Shown: positions 48,501-58,692 of the stretch, piece after piece
Layout: each line of letters begins with the position of its first letter
How positions within the stretch are numbered: position 1 is the first letter of the stretch
DNA from: Notospermus geniculatus
Lineage: Eukaryota > Nemertea > Pilidiophora > Heteronemertea > Lineidae
Length of the DNA stretch: 64,000 nucleotides
NCBI GenBank assembly: GCA_002633025.1
Contig: NMRB01002070.1
Location: 1 to 64,000 of the forward strand
Direction: 5' to 3'
The notes under the pieces: model-generated
Databases searched by the model: none
What the model saw: the letters and a program-made list of their open reading frames with translations, nothing else
Told to the model about the DNA's origin: nothing
Made by a program: the position numbers and the translations under genes

Positions 48501-50342
48501 GTCAGGCACGATACTGCACTGAGGCCATGACATTCAACTTGTTGACTGCCAGGGCAATTCAACAACCAGGTGGTGATAAACCAGTCAAATCCTAAAATGT
48601 TACGGAAACCCAGTCACATAGGTATTCATTGGAAAGCACTCATCCAGAACTTTCCAATGACTACCTAGCTGACAGCTTTCAGGTGCCTCTCATGGTTTTT
48701 ACTTATTTTCGTTTTCCACAAACTTTGCTTGGATGGAGGGTTAAAATGATGCCATATACCATGGTATGGTACCAATACCGTACTTACAGATCTTCCTTCG
48801 GCAGTATGGTCCCAATAATCCTCCGCCCCCAGCCAATAACCAAAATGGCTATCAAATCCCCGAAACGTTGGGGTGTACTCTTTGGCAAAGAATCCTAGGT
48901 GCCACTTCCCGACGATGTGCGTGCTGTAGTCCAAGGATTTAAGGTATTGGGGAAGTAAAGTCTCATTAAGCCCGAGACCGTATGGCTGGGCTCCTACAAT
49001 GACTCCATGTTGCATTCCTGAAAGAAATGGTGTCACTCTGAAAAATAGTTCCACTGTCATTAAATAAGAAGATGGGCCTTGATAGCTTAGTGGTCATCAC
49101 GTCTGCTTAGCAAGCGGCAGGTCCCGGGTTCAAATCCAGCCTGGGCCATGAATAATCCCTGGCTCTTCACCTTTGTCACATGTGACAGTAAGCCATGGTT
49201 CCTTGTACCTTGTGCCTTTGCAAGGGTAAGTAAAAGACCCCATCCAAGTGACGAACATGATGAGTACCGGTCGCTTGAGATGGCCTCCTCCATACTTACC
49301 ACGGCTTCGGCCCTAGTGGAAAAATCTAATATAAACTGAGTGAAATGTGAGGCAGGTTCAGCTGGTAGGTCAATTTGCAATAAGCCTACGTGAAGGAAGA
49401 TGGGGAAGAAGTCAGCAGATTGGGCCCTGACACGCCCAAGAGCTGATGGCATGAAGCAATTAGGCCTACATTCCGTTGTCCTCATAAATCACACCTTCCC
49501 AACAACTTACCAAGATGTATGGGGTACCTGCCCGTCATCAGGGAACTTCTTGTGGGGGTACAGATATGCTGGGTGTAGTAGTTGTTTAAAATGATCCCTG
49601 AGTGAGCGAACTTGTCCAAGTTTGGTGTTGGTATCTGTTGTGAGCCATGGAAGCTGACATCATTCCATCCCTGGAAAAGGGAATAGACTTCAAGAACAAG
49701 CTGCTCTAGGCCTATGATCAAATTCATTTACGGTACTGAGGACAACTTGGGATCGCCTGGTGCTGTCCTTAATGGACAGGTGTCCTCAATACGGAGGTCA
49801 AAGTGAATGTGATCAATTTGCAACTGAATTCTGATCTGCTGTCCTTAATAGACAGGTGTCCCCCTGGCAGAGGTGTCCATTAGAAGGGCATTGTACTGGT
49901 ACTGGTTCTGTCTCCTTACTAAGGACCTTAGATAGTTTTTCTCTGGGTCTCCAGAATTTTCAGATGTGATTTTACTGACTTGGTAATAAAAACTTGATTG
50001 AGCATTGTTTGATGGAATGAGGCCAACTCATCTTTTGAGATAATTAACCACAAGCAGGTGCGGATCCAGAGGGGGGTGCACCAGGCGCGCGCTTCCCCTT
50101 TTGGCCAACAAATCTGTAAAATCGACCGTGAAATTTCAATGTTCCTAGCACAGGGTGCCCTCTTTTCCCAAATCCTGGATCTGCCCCTGACAAGAATAAA
50201 ATCATACTTGACTATTGATGGAATTATTTACCAGGTCATCAGCAACAATGAGGATGATATTTGGTCTGATGCCAGAGGTCTCCTCCAGCAGACAAGCAAA
50301 GACAACACTGGCAAGGATTATAACCGGGTATTTTTGTTGCAT
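45508..50342 (-). CDS. ARSB-like: Arylsulfatase B/I/J-type secreted or lysosomal sulfatase, seven exons
   Basis: This gene encodes a sulfatase that hydrolyses sulfate esters; the ARSB branch acts on N-acetylgalactosamine-4-sulfate in the lysosome. Exons in transcript order are 50342-50232, 49670-49511, 49017-48788, 48382-48257, 47763-47637, 47208-47055 and 46312-45508. Phases agree at every junction and give 570 aa (ARSB 533, ARSI/J about 570-600). A signal peptide ([13 protein letters not shown]) precedes [10 protein letters not shown], whose Asp35 and Asp36 are metal ligands. CTPTR at 74-78 contains the cysteine converted to formylglycine by SUMF1. GKWHLG and TTDNGG supply further active-site residues, and LWEGGVRG and HISDWLPT-like blocks follow. 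Several N-glycosylation sequons are present. The residue after the Pro is Thr rather than the usual Ser, but C-X-P-X-R is intact. Which of ARSB, ARSI or ARSJ is orthologous cannot be told by eye. Introns hold antisense SINEs and a MITE. Confidence 0.94.
46388..46563 (-). mobile_element. GGATCCAG-family MITE, copy 2, downstream part of sulfatase intron 6 and last exon
   Basis: The plus strand reads GTGGATCCAGGATTTCAG through CTACAAATCTGT-type inverse sequence to GGATCCGCACCTGA. It lies just upstream of the last sulfatase exon (within intron 6), in the opposite orientation to copies 1, 3 and 4. Confidence 0.8.
46899..46963. repeat. 65-bp repeat shared by two sulfatase introns
   Basis: TTACGGAAACCCAGTCACAT, AGGTATTCACTGGAAAG and CTTTCCAATGAAT recur at 48600-48662. 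The two sites lie in introns 6 and 3. TGGAAAG and CTTTCCA make a small hairpin. Confidence 0.75.
47395..47600 (+). mobile_element. SINE family C in sulfatase intron 5
   Basis: GTGGGGTGGTGCACGGGTCG and GGTGTGATTCCCGGCC look like diverged pol III boxes. The body has TTAATGAGCTCCTCCTCCAG and CCAGAAATGTCTCTGGAGAG. Confidence 0.45.
48600..48662. repeat. Second copy of the sulfatase intron repeat
   Basis: TTACGGAAACCCAGTCACAT, AGGTATTCATTGGAAAG and CTTTCCAATGACT match the 46899 copy with a few substitutions. Confidence 0.75.
49076..49340 (+). mobile_element. SINE family B in sulfatase intron 2 (antisense to the gene)
   Basis: Full length: TAGTGGTCATCACGTCTGCT, GGGTTCAAATCC, GCAAGGGTAAGTAAAAGACC and CTTGAGATGGCCTCCTCC. 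Confidence 0.88.
49765..49905. repeat. GGACACC-family fragment
   Basis: GCTGTCCTTAATGGACAGGT and CTGTCCTTAATAGACAGGTG followed by TCCCCCTGGCAGAGGTGTCC match the right side of the 238-840 element. It lies in sulfatase intron 1. Confidence 0.65.
50057..50192 (+). mobile_element. GGATCCAG-family MITE, copy 3
   Basis: AGGTGCGGATCCAGAGGGGG, GCCAACAAATCTGTAAAATC and GACCGTGAAATTTCAATG to ATCCTGGATCTGCCCCTGA. It lies in sulfatase intron 1. Confidence 0.82.
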
Positions 50343-50719
50343 GTTGAGTTTGACGTGACTCTCTTGCTTGGGATGAGTTTCAGCGTCAACTGCACTGGAG
50401 CATCATCTCACATCATGTCTTCTAAATCGAACTGAAAAAGAACCAGAACATCAAGCAGGTCAAAAGATAGGTAGACCGAGACAATTCCACGAATGAAACA
50501 TGGTCCTTGGACTACATGTGTGTAGGGAGACCTAAGGCAATCAGTTACACTTAGGGGCCTACTGCCTGCTGGCCTGGGCTATCTAGAGCCTGGGTTGCTG
50601 GGCGCATAGGCCTACATTTCGGGACACCCAGCAAGAACGACCCAATCCCAACTAGGGGCCTAGTAGTAGGCCTACTGATCGGGGGCTAAAATCGAAGGCA
50701 AAGTCGTCTCCCAAATTAC

Positions 50720-51180
50720 ACCCTCATAGCAGTGTTCTCCACACCAGTTAAAACAGGGCGGCCCGCCCCTCTTAAAAACACCGACAGCAAAATCCGCCCC
50801 TCTTAAATGGCCCGCCCCCCTCTTAAAAATTCGTCCGCCCCTCTTAAAAATTAGTCNNNNNNNNNNNNNNNNNNNNNNNNNNNNNNNNNNNNNNNNNNNN
50901 NNNNNNNNNNNNNNNNNNNNNNNNNNNNNNNNNNNNNNNNNNNNNNNNNNNNNNNNNNNNNNNNNNNNNNNNNNNNNNNNNNNNNNNNNNNNNNNNNNNN
51001 NNNNNNNNNNNNNNNNNNNNNNNNNNNNNNNNNNNNNNNNNNNNNNNNNNNNNNNNNNNNNNNNNNNNNNNNNNNNNNNNNNNNNNNNNNNNNNNNNNNN
51101 NNNNNNNNNNNNNNGCGGTGCCTTCGGCACCAGACCCACCGCCGCCCCACTTAGACCAAAACCTGTGGAGAACACTGCAT
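50720..51180. mobile_element. GCAGTGTTCTCCAC element containing the assembly gap
   Basis: GCAGTGTTCTCCACACC at the left and GTGGAGAACACTGC at the right are inverse ends. The visible interior repeats CCGCCCCTCTTAAAAA four times before the gap. Confidence 0.72.
50857..51114. other. Assembly gap
   Basis: A run of 258 undetermined bases. Frames drawn across it are meaningless. Confidence 1.
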
Positions 51181-51639
51181 TTTAGCAAAGGATAAGGATT
51201 ATTTGGAAAGAAAGGGATAGCCTAGCTTAGCGGTATGCCTAAGTTTTGACCCCCTCCTCCCCCCCCCCGATCATATACCCCCGATGCCTGTGGTTTCCAC
51301 TCCTGAAAGTAGGCTTACTGGGCAATCGTCAGTATAATTCCTCCAAGGTAACACCCTGTAGATTTTGATGATGCTGACCAGCATGGTTTGTTTGTGGCTT
51401 CTTTTAGGTGCTTCTTTCAGTCACTCCCCAACAATGCTCATTTCATGATTTCCAGGGCGTGAAGGGTTAACATCATCTATTATGGTCAGTCAAAAAGGTA
51501 GCCAGATTAAACGGAAAAAGAACACGCGCACTTACGCCCACTCTTACAATAGATAGAAACACAATCATGTAAACAATGTATACATCAAAATTCACTTCCT
51601 AGTTTTGTCATGTGACCAAGTCACATGACCAAAATTTCT

Positions 51640-51970
51640 CGTATACTTGAACCACTGCCAGGAAATCATTTCAAGCCCAAATATCACGATCTCCGTCGGT
51701 GAATCCGATTTATCATCCCGAGTAAACAACCTCGCCATCAAAATCAATGAACTGGTGATTGAAAAAGCGACTAAAAACGGCTAATTTCTTCACAAAACGT
51801 GAAAAATCGCAGTGTCAGAACCTGTGAGCTAAAAATAGCATCGAGGTCGGGAAATGGTCGCCTTTCCTGGTTGCTGCCGACGGTGGGTTTCTCGGAAAAT
51901 ATGCGATTCCTGGCGAAATCACCATCAAAGCTGCGATCCCGTCTAAGAGTGAAATTCAGGATAAGCGAGT
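51640..51970 (+). promoter_or_regulatory. Possible shared promoter / noncoding first exon of the zinc-finger gene
   Basis: The stretch is relatively CpG-rich between the divergent sulfatase (minus) and zinc-finger (plus) genes, and GATAAGCGA followed by GTAAGTGT near 51960 resembles a splice donor. This is a weak inference with no motif that proves a start site. Confidence 0.25.
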
Positions 51971-52481
51971 AAGTGTAGGAATTGACACGACACTTGACGA
52001 TTCCGCCTTTAAATTGCAGTATTTTGAACGCTCTTGTTAGATCCTAGAAACAGGAGTTGTTTCCTCGCCATATTGGAATTTCTGACTGGCCATGTACTGA
52101 TGTATGTCAGACTTTATGTACATGATACACGTACAGACAGCAACCTACATCATGAACATGGTGACCTTCCAAGTACCTCACTTCATGAAGATAAACGCAA
52201 TCACTTTCAGTATTGATGCCTAACCTAGGCTAGGTTACCATGGTTTCCACTTCCAGGCTATGCCTGGACAACGCCTCCTACCACACCATAACCTCAGCGT
52301 GTTTTGCATGATGATGCTGACCAACTGCAAGGGCTAGGCCTACCGGTATCTAAAAGGCATTTTTGCGATTCCATGTAGAAGTTTCACTTTTTGTCGTATC
52401 AGTTTTAGGCCTAGTTAATGCATTAACATAATTGCAGGAAGAAATGGCTTGCGGCTGTAGTGTGAAATCCCTGTGTGTGAC

Positions 52482-53035
52482 CTACTTTTCAAGGTCACAC
52501 AGAGGTCAAATCAGTTGACAGAACAGGTTTCAATGAAGTTGATATGTTCTCACATGGACGCTTGGTTCATAGTTTTACTATGAATGAACTTCACTGTTAT
52601 TTAAGTCCACAGTTCATGGTTCAACCATAAAGTTCATGGTTCATTTTTCCCTGGGCCGGTTTCCTCCTACATTTATCCTGCTCCTTACAAGCCGTTCTTG
52701 GAACCACGTGAGAAGTCTTGAAATTGAAATAGTACCAGTATATTAACAACAGCTTGTTTAGATCGCTGACAGCTGTCAGTGTCATCCTGTCACACTGAAG
52801 GCTTCCCATACCAAATCCCTGCTGTTACAAGGCCTATCAGATTATTTGTCTCTGCTATGCTCAATACAATGTCAGCACTTGGTTTCCCTTGCATGTTGTC
52901 AACCATTCAAAATCCATGTGTCTGACCTACTTTTCAAGGTCACACAGAGGTCAAATCAGGGGAAAAAACAGGTTTCAATGAAGTTGATGTGTTTTGTCAC
53001 TCGTAGTCCTCACATGGATGCTTGGTGATGCAACT
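52482..53035. repeat. Direct repeat pair around GACCTACTTTTCAAGGTCAC
   Basis: GTGTGACCTACTTTTCAAGG, CACACAGAGGTCAAATCAG, CAGGTTTCAATGAAGTTGAT and CTCACATGGACGCTTGG at 52480-52568 recur at 52918-53024. Confidence 0.8.
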
Positions 53036-53106
53036 TTGAACATCTCTACCCGGTATGGTACATTTATTCCTAGTTTGTTCTCATCAGCAAGTTAATAGGG
53101 GCTGCA

Positions 53107-53315
53107 GTTTTGACCCTCCACCAACCAGTCGAAAGTCACACAGAAAATGAGCCGAAAGACACTGAGATGAGATGACAGCAGGAGATAAAGAAAGAAATAG
53201 AATCACTCAGATTTCGCAATAGACAGACAATACTGAAATTGACAGATAATTCAGTCCCAACCTGCCAACCTCAGAGTGACTTCCAACTGGTTTTGTGGTG
53301 GAGGGTCACATATGG
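53107..53315. mobile_element. TGTGACCC-family element, inverse-ended copy
   Basis: It opens TTTGACCCTCCACCAACCAG and closes GGTTTTGTGGTGGAGGGTCA. The body has GAGATAAAGAAAGAAATAG and CAATAGACAGACAATACTGA. Confidence 0.78.
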
Positions 53316-54034
53316 GTCTCCAAAGAGGAAGATCCCAAAGATTCCACAAGTGCTGCCTGACAATAGCCCATGATGTTCAATCATCCAAGCTGTCTATCAG
53401 CTTGTCAATAGTCTATACTGAACATAGTCAATGTAAACTTGTGTTCATTCATATCATCATTCATTAGAAAGCCTACACTGGACTCCACATTGCAAGCTTC
53501 TAGGCCTTAGTGTCGGTCTGCTGGATATTCAGGCATGGAATGTTTTGAAAAACATATGATTGACAATTGACAATTCATGACTTTATAAAGAATTTGTCCC
53601 ACTGACCTAAAAAAAGAATTAGGGTATCATGGAATGCCATACAACCATACGCCATCAATATTGTTAGTTCTTACAACCGATTGACCTATTTGAGTGGGTG
53701 AATGGGGGAGATTTCATTCAGTAGTTCAGCTCATCCTGTACATTGTATTGTAATGAGGCCATTCAGATGTAAGAAAGTTTGGACTATTATCAGGAAAACA
53801 CGGTGGAAGGAAGGACTGTCACCGGCCACCTGTCACTTCTCCAGTCTTAGCCAGGCTGGGAATACACATACAAATCTCATGTATCTCACTGATTTGGGCT
53901 CCTAAATAGGCCTATATTCATGTCTGTGGCAAATCTTACTGAAGGTCATCTCACAGACGAATAGACAATTCTTGAATTTGCAGATCTGCGCACTTTCGCC
54001 GAGATCTCAACCAGAGAGGTCACATATAGGGCCA

Positions 54035-54315
54035 GTTTTGTGGTGGAAGGTCACATATGTGACCCTCCGCTACAAAACCAATGTAAAGTCCACGGAAAAT
54101 GAGCCGAAACGTACTGACAGGAGATAAAGAAATAGAATCAAGTCAGATTTCACAACAGACAGACAATACTGAAGTGAAAGTGACACAATAGACAGACAAT
54201 ACTGAAAGTGACACAATAGACAGACAATACTGAAAGTGACACAAATTATCTGGTCGCAACTTGCCAACCTCAGAGCGACTTGACTGGTTTTGTGCTGGAG
54301 GGTCACATATGGGCA
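54035..54315. mobile_element. TGTGACCC-family element with internal 28-bp triplication
   Basis: A solo right end (54035-54055) abuts a full copy opening GTGACCCTCCGCTACAAAAC and closing GGTTTTGTGCTGGAGGGTCA. GACACAATAGACAGACAATA is tandemly repeated around 54180-54245. Confidence 0.78.
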
Positions 54316-54545
54316 TAGGGGGAGTTGTAAGTTGTTAAAAGCAAACTGGTGAATTGTCCATGAGAGCAAACTTTGAATGGAGAAAACTCTCTCTCTCTCT
54401 CAACTTCAGTTTCAGGTAACCTCTGGCCTTATTTTGGGGTTGGGGTCCTCAGGTATCTCATCATCATCTTCCTAATGGCTGTTGTTTTTTTTTTCGCTTC
54501 AGGGTCCTGCCAATGTGATGCACCATCCGGGTTAGACTGGCAACT

Positions 54546-57500
54546 ATGGTATATGTGTCAGACCTTCGGGATCGCATGAAACTTCTCCTCACCGAAATAA
54601 TCTGTCAGATTTGCACGAAAGAAGTACCACACAAGTACCAAATACACATCGAAGGAACGGTTTGTGTCACATCTGACACGCATCCAGCTTTTGCAATCCA
54701 GATTGCACAGTTACTGAGTAAAGCTGCTGATGTTTCTAATTTGAGGGGGGTATCAAAGTCGTTTCAACCTGTTGGTGGCTACACCGGGCCAGCAACGCTA
54801 ACAGACAGTCGAGGTTTAGGACCGGTTGGCCCACTGTCCGGTGGAAGTAATCACCCTTTGAGTCCACCAATAATAGACACTGCCGGCGGTGAGCAGTTAT
54901 GTAGTCCTTCACTTCTGACGAAGAGCATTGTTTCTGGACCGCTTGGGACGAGGTCTGTTGTTGAACCACTGGAAATGTCTTCAGGAGAGGGCCGAGATAC
55001 GCATCTGAGACGGGCTCTCTTCACTCGCCATGACAGCGAACTGTCAGAACCTGTTGATATGAGAGGGGTGGGGCCGACTGAAGGCAAACTTCAGAGTGAG
55101 AGTGTGGAAAAAACGAGCGACGTGCACAGTCTAGAACCGATGTGTGCCACCGTAAAACGCAAGCTGTCCAACATTGACGACCCAGAGGAAATAATAAAAA
55201 ACGTACAGCGAAGTGCGCGCCAAATTTTGCGGAAAGTAAGTGTTACGGAAAATCAGTGTCTCACTACATCTCCACCAGACGAAGGATGTCGTATTGATTT
55301 AAAGTGTACTCTGCCCCCTGGCAGTGCTAAATTGGGGGTTGCTGCAAGTTCTGGAGTTGCTGAGGTTAAAGAACCTCATGATCCTCACCGAGATGGCCCA
55401 CTTCGGAAACGTAACAAGTTGGAATATTGTCGAGAAGCCCACATACCGCGTCATGAAACTTTCACTGTTAGTTTGGACAGTAAGAAGTCCACATCAGTTG
55501 ATGATAAGTTTGGTAAGGGACATACAGCTGATCCTAGTCCGTACCCAGAGCGTGAGTTACCTGAGAAACACCTCAAGTCGGTACATGCAACAGAGGCAAG
55601 TAACTGTGGGGATGTTGCCAAAGATGACGACGTTGAAAGCCTGCAGCAGGACAACGCGTCCGTCGACGGGGGAGAAAACAGGGAGGAGAAACAAGAAAGT
55701 AGCAACAACCCAAGAGGCCCTTTCACGGTGAAAGACAAAGTCCGCAACTTGATTTTTCAACGGGAGAAGAGTGTTGAACGCTTGCGTACGAGTTCAACAG
55801 GAAGTTCTTCTGTGATACGTGATATTTTGCAAAGTTCGAACACTCCTTCGACACCTTCGTCATTGGGCATTTTGATACCAAACTTCCCAACACCGGGGAA
55901 CTTACAGCGGAGCCAAAGTTCAGAACGTATTGGCTTGATGAGACAGAGCAGCACGGATGCTAATCCGAACGCATCGAAGCAAGAACTTCATCTAGACGTG
56001 TCAACGCCAACACAGTCTTTACCAGGGCCTCTGAATTTCAAGTTGAAGGACCAGAAAACAGAATTGATACTAAGTCCAAGTCCTGTCCTGTCGCCTGTGA
56101 TAAAGTTAGGTCAACACGTTTCGTCAAGTTTCAATGAGTATCTGTCTCAGCCAGGGTCGGGTAACCTGCCTGTGGTCCCTGGTGCCAAACCGGTGTTTAC
56201 GGCAGGTTCTTCCACACCGGTGATGATGGACTATGTCCGGCAGCAGGTTCAACGGCCAACAGTCCTGCCGTTGCAACTTACTGCAGCCCCTTCGGATGCA
56301 AAAGACACAGAGATTATTGGTGAACCTAAAGTGCGTATACCAGGAGGGCAGATTCTCCCGCAGAGTCCCGCATCCACTCTGTCGTCCAGTGATGGAGCCG
56401 TGAATTATAGTTCTGCGCCGTACAAGGACAGTGCCGCCGGGTACAAAATGCTGGCCTGGCAGATGAAGAACACACCTCTGACTCAGCTCGGTCTGAAGCC
56501 TGATACGAATGTGACATCAGGCCAACCTGCTACACCTGGGAGTTCTGATTCGAAATGTTCTCCAGGGGAAGTTAGTGATATCGTCAAATCCATCATGGAT
56601 ACGGAAAAAGTGAAACAATTCAATCTTGGTCATTTGTCAAAAGAGGCAATTAACGGTCTCATAATTGTTGACCATGATTCACAAAAGTGTATCTCGCCCC
56701 AGGACTATGTATATAAGGATGAAGCCGGTGAGACACAAGTACGTGCTTGCGAATACTGCGGCAAACATTTCAAGTATTTCAGTAAACTGATGGAGCATAT
56801 CCGGTCGCATACAAAACAGAAGCCGTATAAGTGTAGCATCTGTAGCCGAACTTACACATACAAAGGTGATCTCACGGTTCATATTAGGCAACATTCGACG
56901 TCTAAACCGTATGTATGTGATTGTGGGCGTTCGTTTGCATCGAAGAAATATTTGAGCGTCCACCAATCGCAAGCGAGAATCAAGGGACGCCATGCCATTT
57001 CGAAAGACGAACGGCACGCACAGTACGAGTGTTCACAGTGTGGAAAGAGGTTCAAGTTTTTTAGTAGTTTTGACCTGCACTTGCAGACACATCAGACGCC
57101 AGGGGTAACCCCTGGTGATCAGTTGGAAATGTTTGAGTGTCAGTCATGCAATTGTTTATTCAAAGACCATAGTTTGTTTGTTGAGCATGTTCTTGAGCAT
57201 GAAAATGGAGAGCACCCGAAAATTAAGTATGAAGTCGAGGATGATGATTATGAGGACTGTGGGGAACTTGATGAGGAAGGGAATTCCAGTATTGAAGATA
57301 AGGATACCCCTGAAGGCAAATCGGATACCAAGCCGCCTAAAGGACGTTGTCAGACGTATCGAGTCATACAGCCTGTAATCGGAGAGAACGAGGGGGAGTT
57401 GACACCCAACTTATCGGAATTTCGGCCGCTGGTCATGGGAAAAACTATTGCGCCTAAAGCGGTGTTGGATAAGGTGGGAGCACCGAAAGTTATGGTAGAG

Positions 57501-58283
57501 AGTATCCCAGATGGTAAATCGCCGGCCATCGTGAGCAAGCCTGAGGAGGAAGAAGTGAACCTTTCTGAGCAGACTCCCGGTTCGGCACCGACTTCCGAAG
57601 CCCGGGAGGCAACCGTTGTCAGATCTGTTTCTCAGCCGTTGGGTGTGCAGTTGTCTGTTCCTTCCACTCCTCCGGTGGTGCTGCCCGCGACGCTCGCTAC
57701 TCACCAGTCGTCCGAGTTACCGGGTGTGCCACAGTCGATCCATGTTCCAGCATCATCTCCATTCACCTTGAGTTCCCTCCCGCAGACATTGGCATCTCTT
57801 CCTGTGACCTTGACCTCACTCCCGCAAGCTGTGACCTCTCTTGGCCAGACCTCGGTTTCATCACAGCCTTTGTCGTCCCTCCCCCAACCCCTGGCCTCAC
57901 CCGTTTCCTGCCAACCTCTATACGCCAGTGCCATCTCCCAGCTGACTGGGCTGCAGGCGCCAACCCTGCAAGGCATATCTGGCCAAACTCTTCAACTGCA
58001 CACGTTACAGCCTCATGGGGTGCAAGTGTTATCAGTCCAGCCACTTCATCACCCTTCAATACACCAAATCCCGTTCAGTGTCTCGATACCGACCCCAGTG
58101 AAGGTGACGACAGCTCCTGCTGCTGCTAGTACACCTCTAACGATCAGTGTTCCCTCGCAGAGTTCACCTGGGTCAATTCCTGCAGGAACTGAGCCTGTGG
58201 CCTTGGTGAGAACAGAGCCTGAAACTGTTCCACCTGTTGAGAATGACTCGACTGGAAATCGAGGCCTACCTCCGAAGAAGTGA
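54546..58283 (+). CDS. Large orphan C2H2 zinc-finger protein, 1245 aa, uninterrupted frame
   Basis: This is a probable nuclear DNA-binding regulator; I do not recognise an ortholog. The frame runs 1245 codons without an intron. Five fingers lie together: residues 735-755 and 763-783 are canonical (C-X2-C-X12-H-X3-H), 791-816 is degenerate (C-X1-C and a nine-residue His spacing), and 829-849 and 865-885 are canonical. Linkers TKQKPYKC and STSKPYVC resemble TGEKP. An acidic patch (EDDDYEDCGELDEE) follows at about 893-907. Residues 1-730 are low-complexity and Ser/Pro-rich, with a short N-terminal segment containing CQICTK. The region around 1075-1125 repeats SLPQ-like units and may be an activation domain. 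A polypyrimidine tract and AG end at 54502, suggesting a 5' leader intron. An in-frame TGA at 54516-54518 supports 54546 as the first in-frame start, although Met11 is possible. The composition is clearly coding. Confidence 0.9.
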   Translation: MVYVSDLRDRMKLLLTEIICQICTKEVPHKYQIHIEGTVCVTSDTHPAFAIQIAQLLSKAADVSNLRGVSKSFQPVGGYTGPATLTDSRGLGPVGPLSGGSNHPLSPPIIDTAGGEQLCSPSLLTKSIVSGPLGTRSVVEPLEMSSGEGRDTHLRRALFTRHDSELSEPVDMRGVGPTEGKLQSESVEKTSDVHSLEPMCATVKRKLSNIDDPEEIIKNVQRSARQILRKVSVTENQCLTTSPPDEGCRIDLKCTLPPGSAKLGVAASSGVAEVKEPHDPHRDGPLRKRNKLEYCREAHIPRHETFTVSLDSKKSTSVDDKFGKGHTADPSPYPERELPEKHLKSVHATEASNCGDVAKDDDVESLQQDNASVDGGENREEKQESSNNPRGPFTVKDKVRNLIFQREKSVERLRTSSTGSSSVIRDILQSSNTPSTPSSLGILIPNFPTPGNLQRSQSSERIGLMRQSSTDANPNASKQELHLDVSTPTQSLPGPLNFKLKDQKTELILSPSPVLSPVIKLGQHVSSSFNEYLSQPGSGNLPVVPGAKPVFTAGSSTPVMMDYVRQQVQRPTVLPLQLTAAPSDAKDTEIIGEPKVRIPGGQILPQSPASTLSSSDGAVNYSSAPYKDSAAGYKMLAWQMKNTPLTQLGLKPDTNVTSGQPATPGSSDSKCSPGEVSDIVKSIMDTEKVKQFNLGHLSKEAINGLIIVDHDSQKCISPQDYVYKDEAGETQVRACEYCGKHFKYFSKLMEHIRSHTKQKPYKCSICSRTYTYKGDLTVHIRQHSTSKPYVCDCGRSFASKKYLSVHQSQARIKGRHAISKDERHAQYECSQCGKRFKFFSSFDLHLQTHQTPGVTPGDQLEMFECQSCNCLFKDHSLFVEHVLEHENGEHPKIKYEVEDDDYEDCGELDEEGNSSIEDKDTPEGKSDTKPPKGRCQTYRVIQPVIGENEGELTPNLSEFRPLVMGKTIAPKAVLDKVGAPKVMVESIPDGKSPAIVSKPEEEEVNLSEQTPGSAPTSEAREATVVRSVSQPLGVQLSVPSTPPVVLPATLATHQSSELPGVPQSIHVPASSPFTLSSLPQTLASLPVTLTSLPQAVTSLGQTSVSSQPLSSLPQPLASPVSCQPLYASAISQLTGLQAPTLQGISGQTLQLHTLQPHGVQVLSVQPLHHPSIHQIPFSVSIPTPVKVTTAPAAASTPLTISVPSQSSPGSIPAGTEPVALVRTEPETVPPVENDSTGNRGLPPKK

Positions 58284-58501
58284 CTGACTCTGAGCCGTCG
58301 ATGAAACTCGTAAATGTAACTTCAGCCAGACATCCAGTTGAACTTTTCTCAATGTTTCAATCAAAGAGAAAGTCTAACTTCAGCCATACTTTAGGCTAAG
58401 TCCGGCCCAAGCATGGCCCTGAGAGAGTCATAGTTGTGATAGCCACTTTGTTTCAACAGATGTCAACCTTAGTACGGTACGTATTTGAGTGGTAAAACAA
58501 A

Positions 58502-58692
58502 GGCCAGGGGCCATATTCATGAAACCTTCGCAACTGTGTGTGCATGCAAATCTATTGTAAGGCAGTCAGTGAACAATAGAGCATGTCCAGCCAAACATGG
58601 AAGTGTTATCTGTATAATACTTCCATGAGCCAAAGAACAACAGACTTGCGTGCATGCAAAGTTGCAAAGGCTAAGTGAATATGGCCCCCGTG
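58502..58692. mobile_element. GGGGCCATATTCATGAAAC palindrome
   Basis: GGGGGCCATATTCA-type ends enclose inverse GCATGCA and ATGGAAGT words. It lies in the probable 3' UTR of the zinc-finger gene and is related to 44718. Confidence 0.7.

Noticed and set aside
50672-51188. Long minus frames of 99-167 codons
   Set aside because: They cross a run of undetermined bases.
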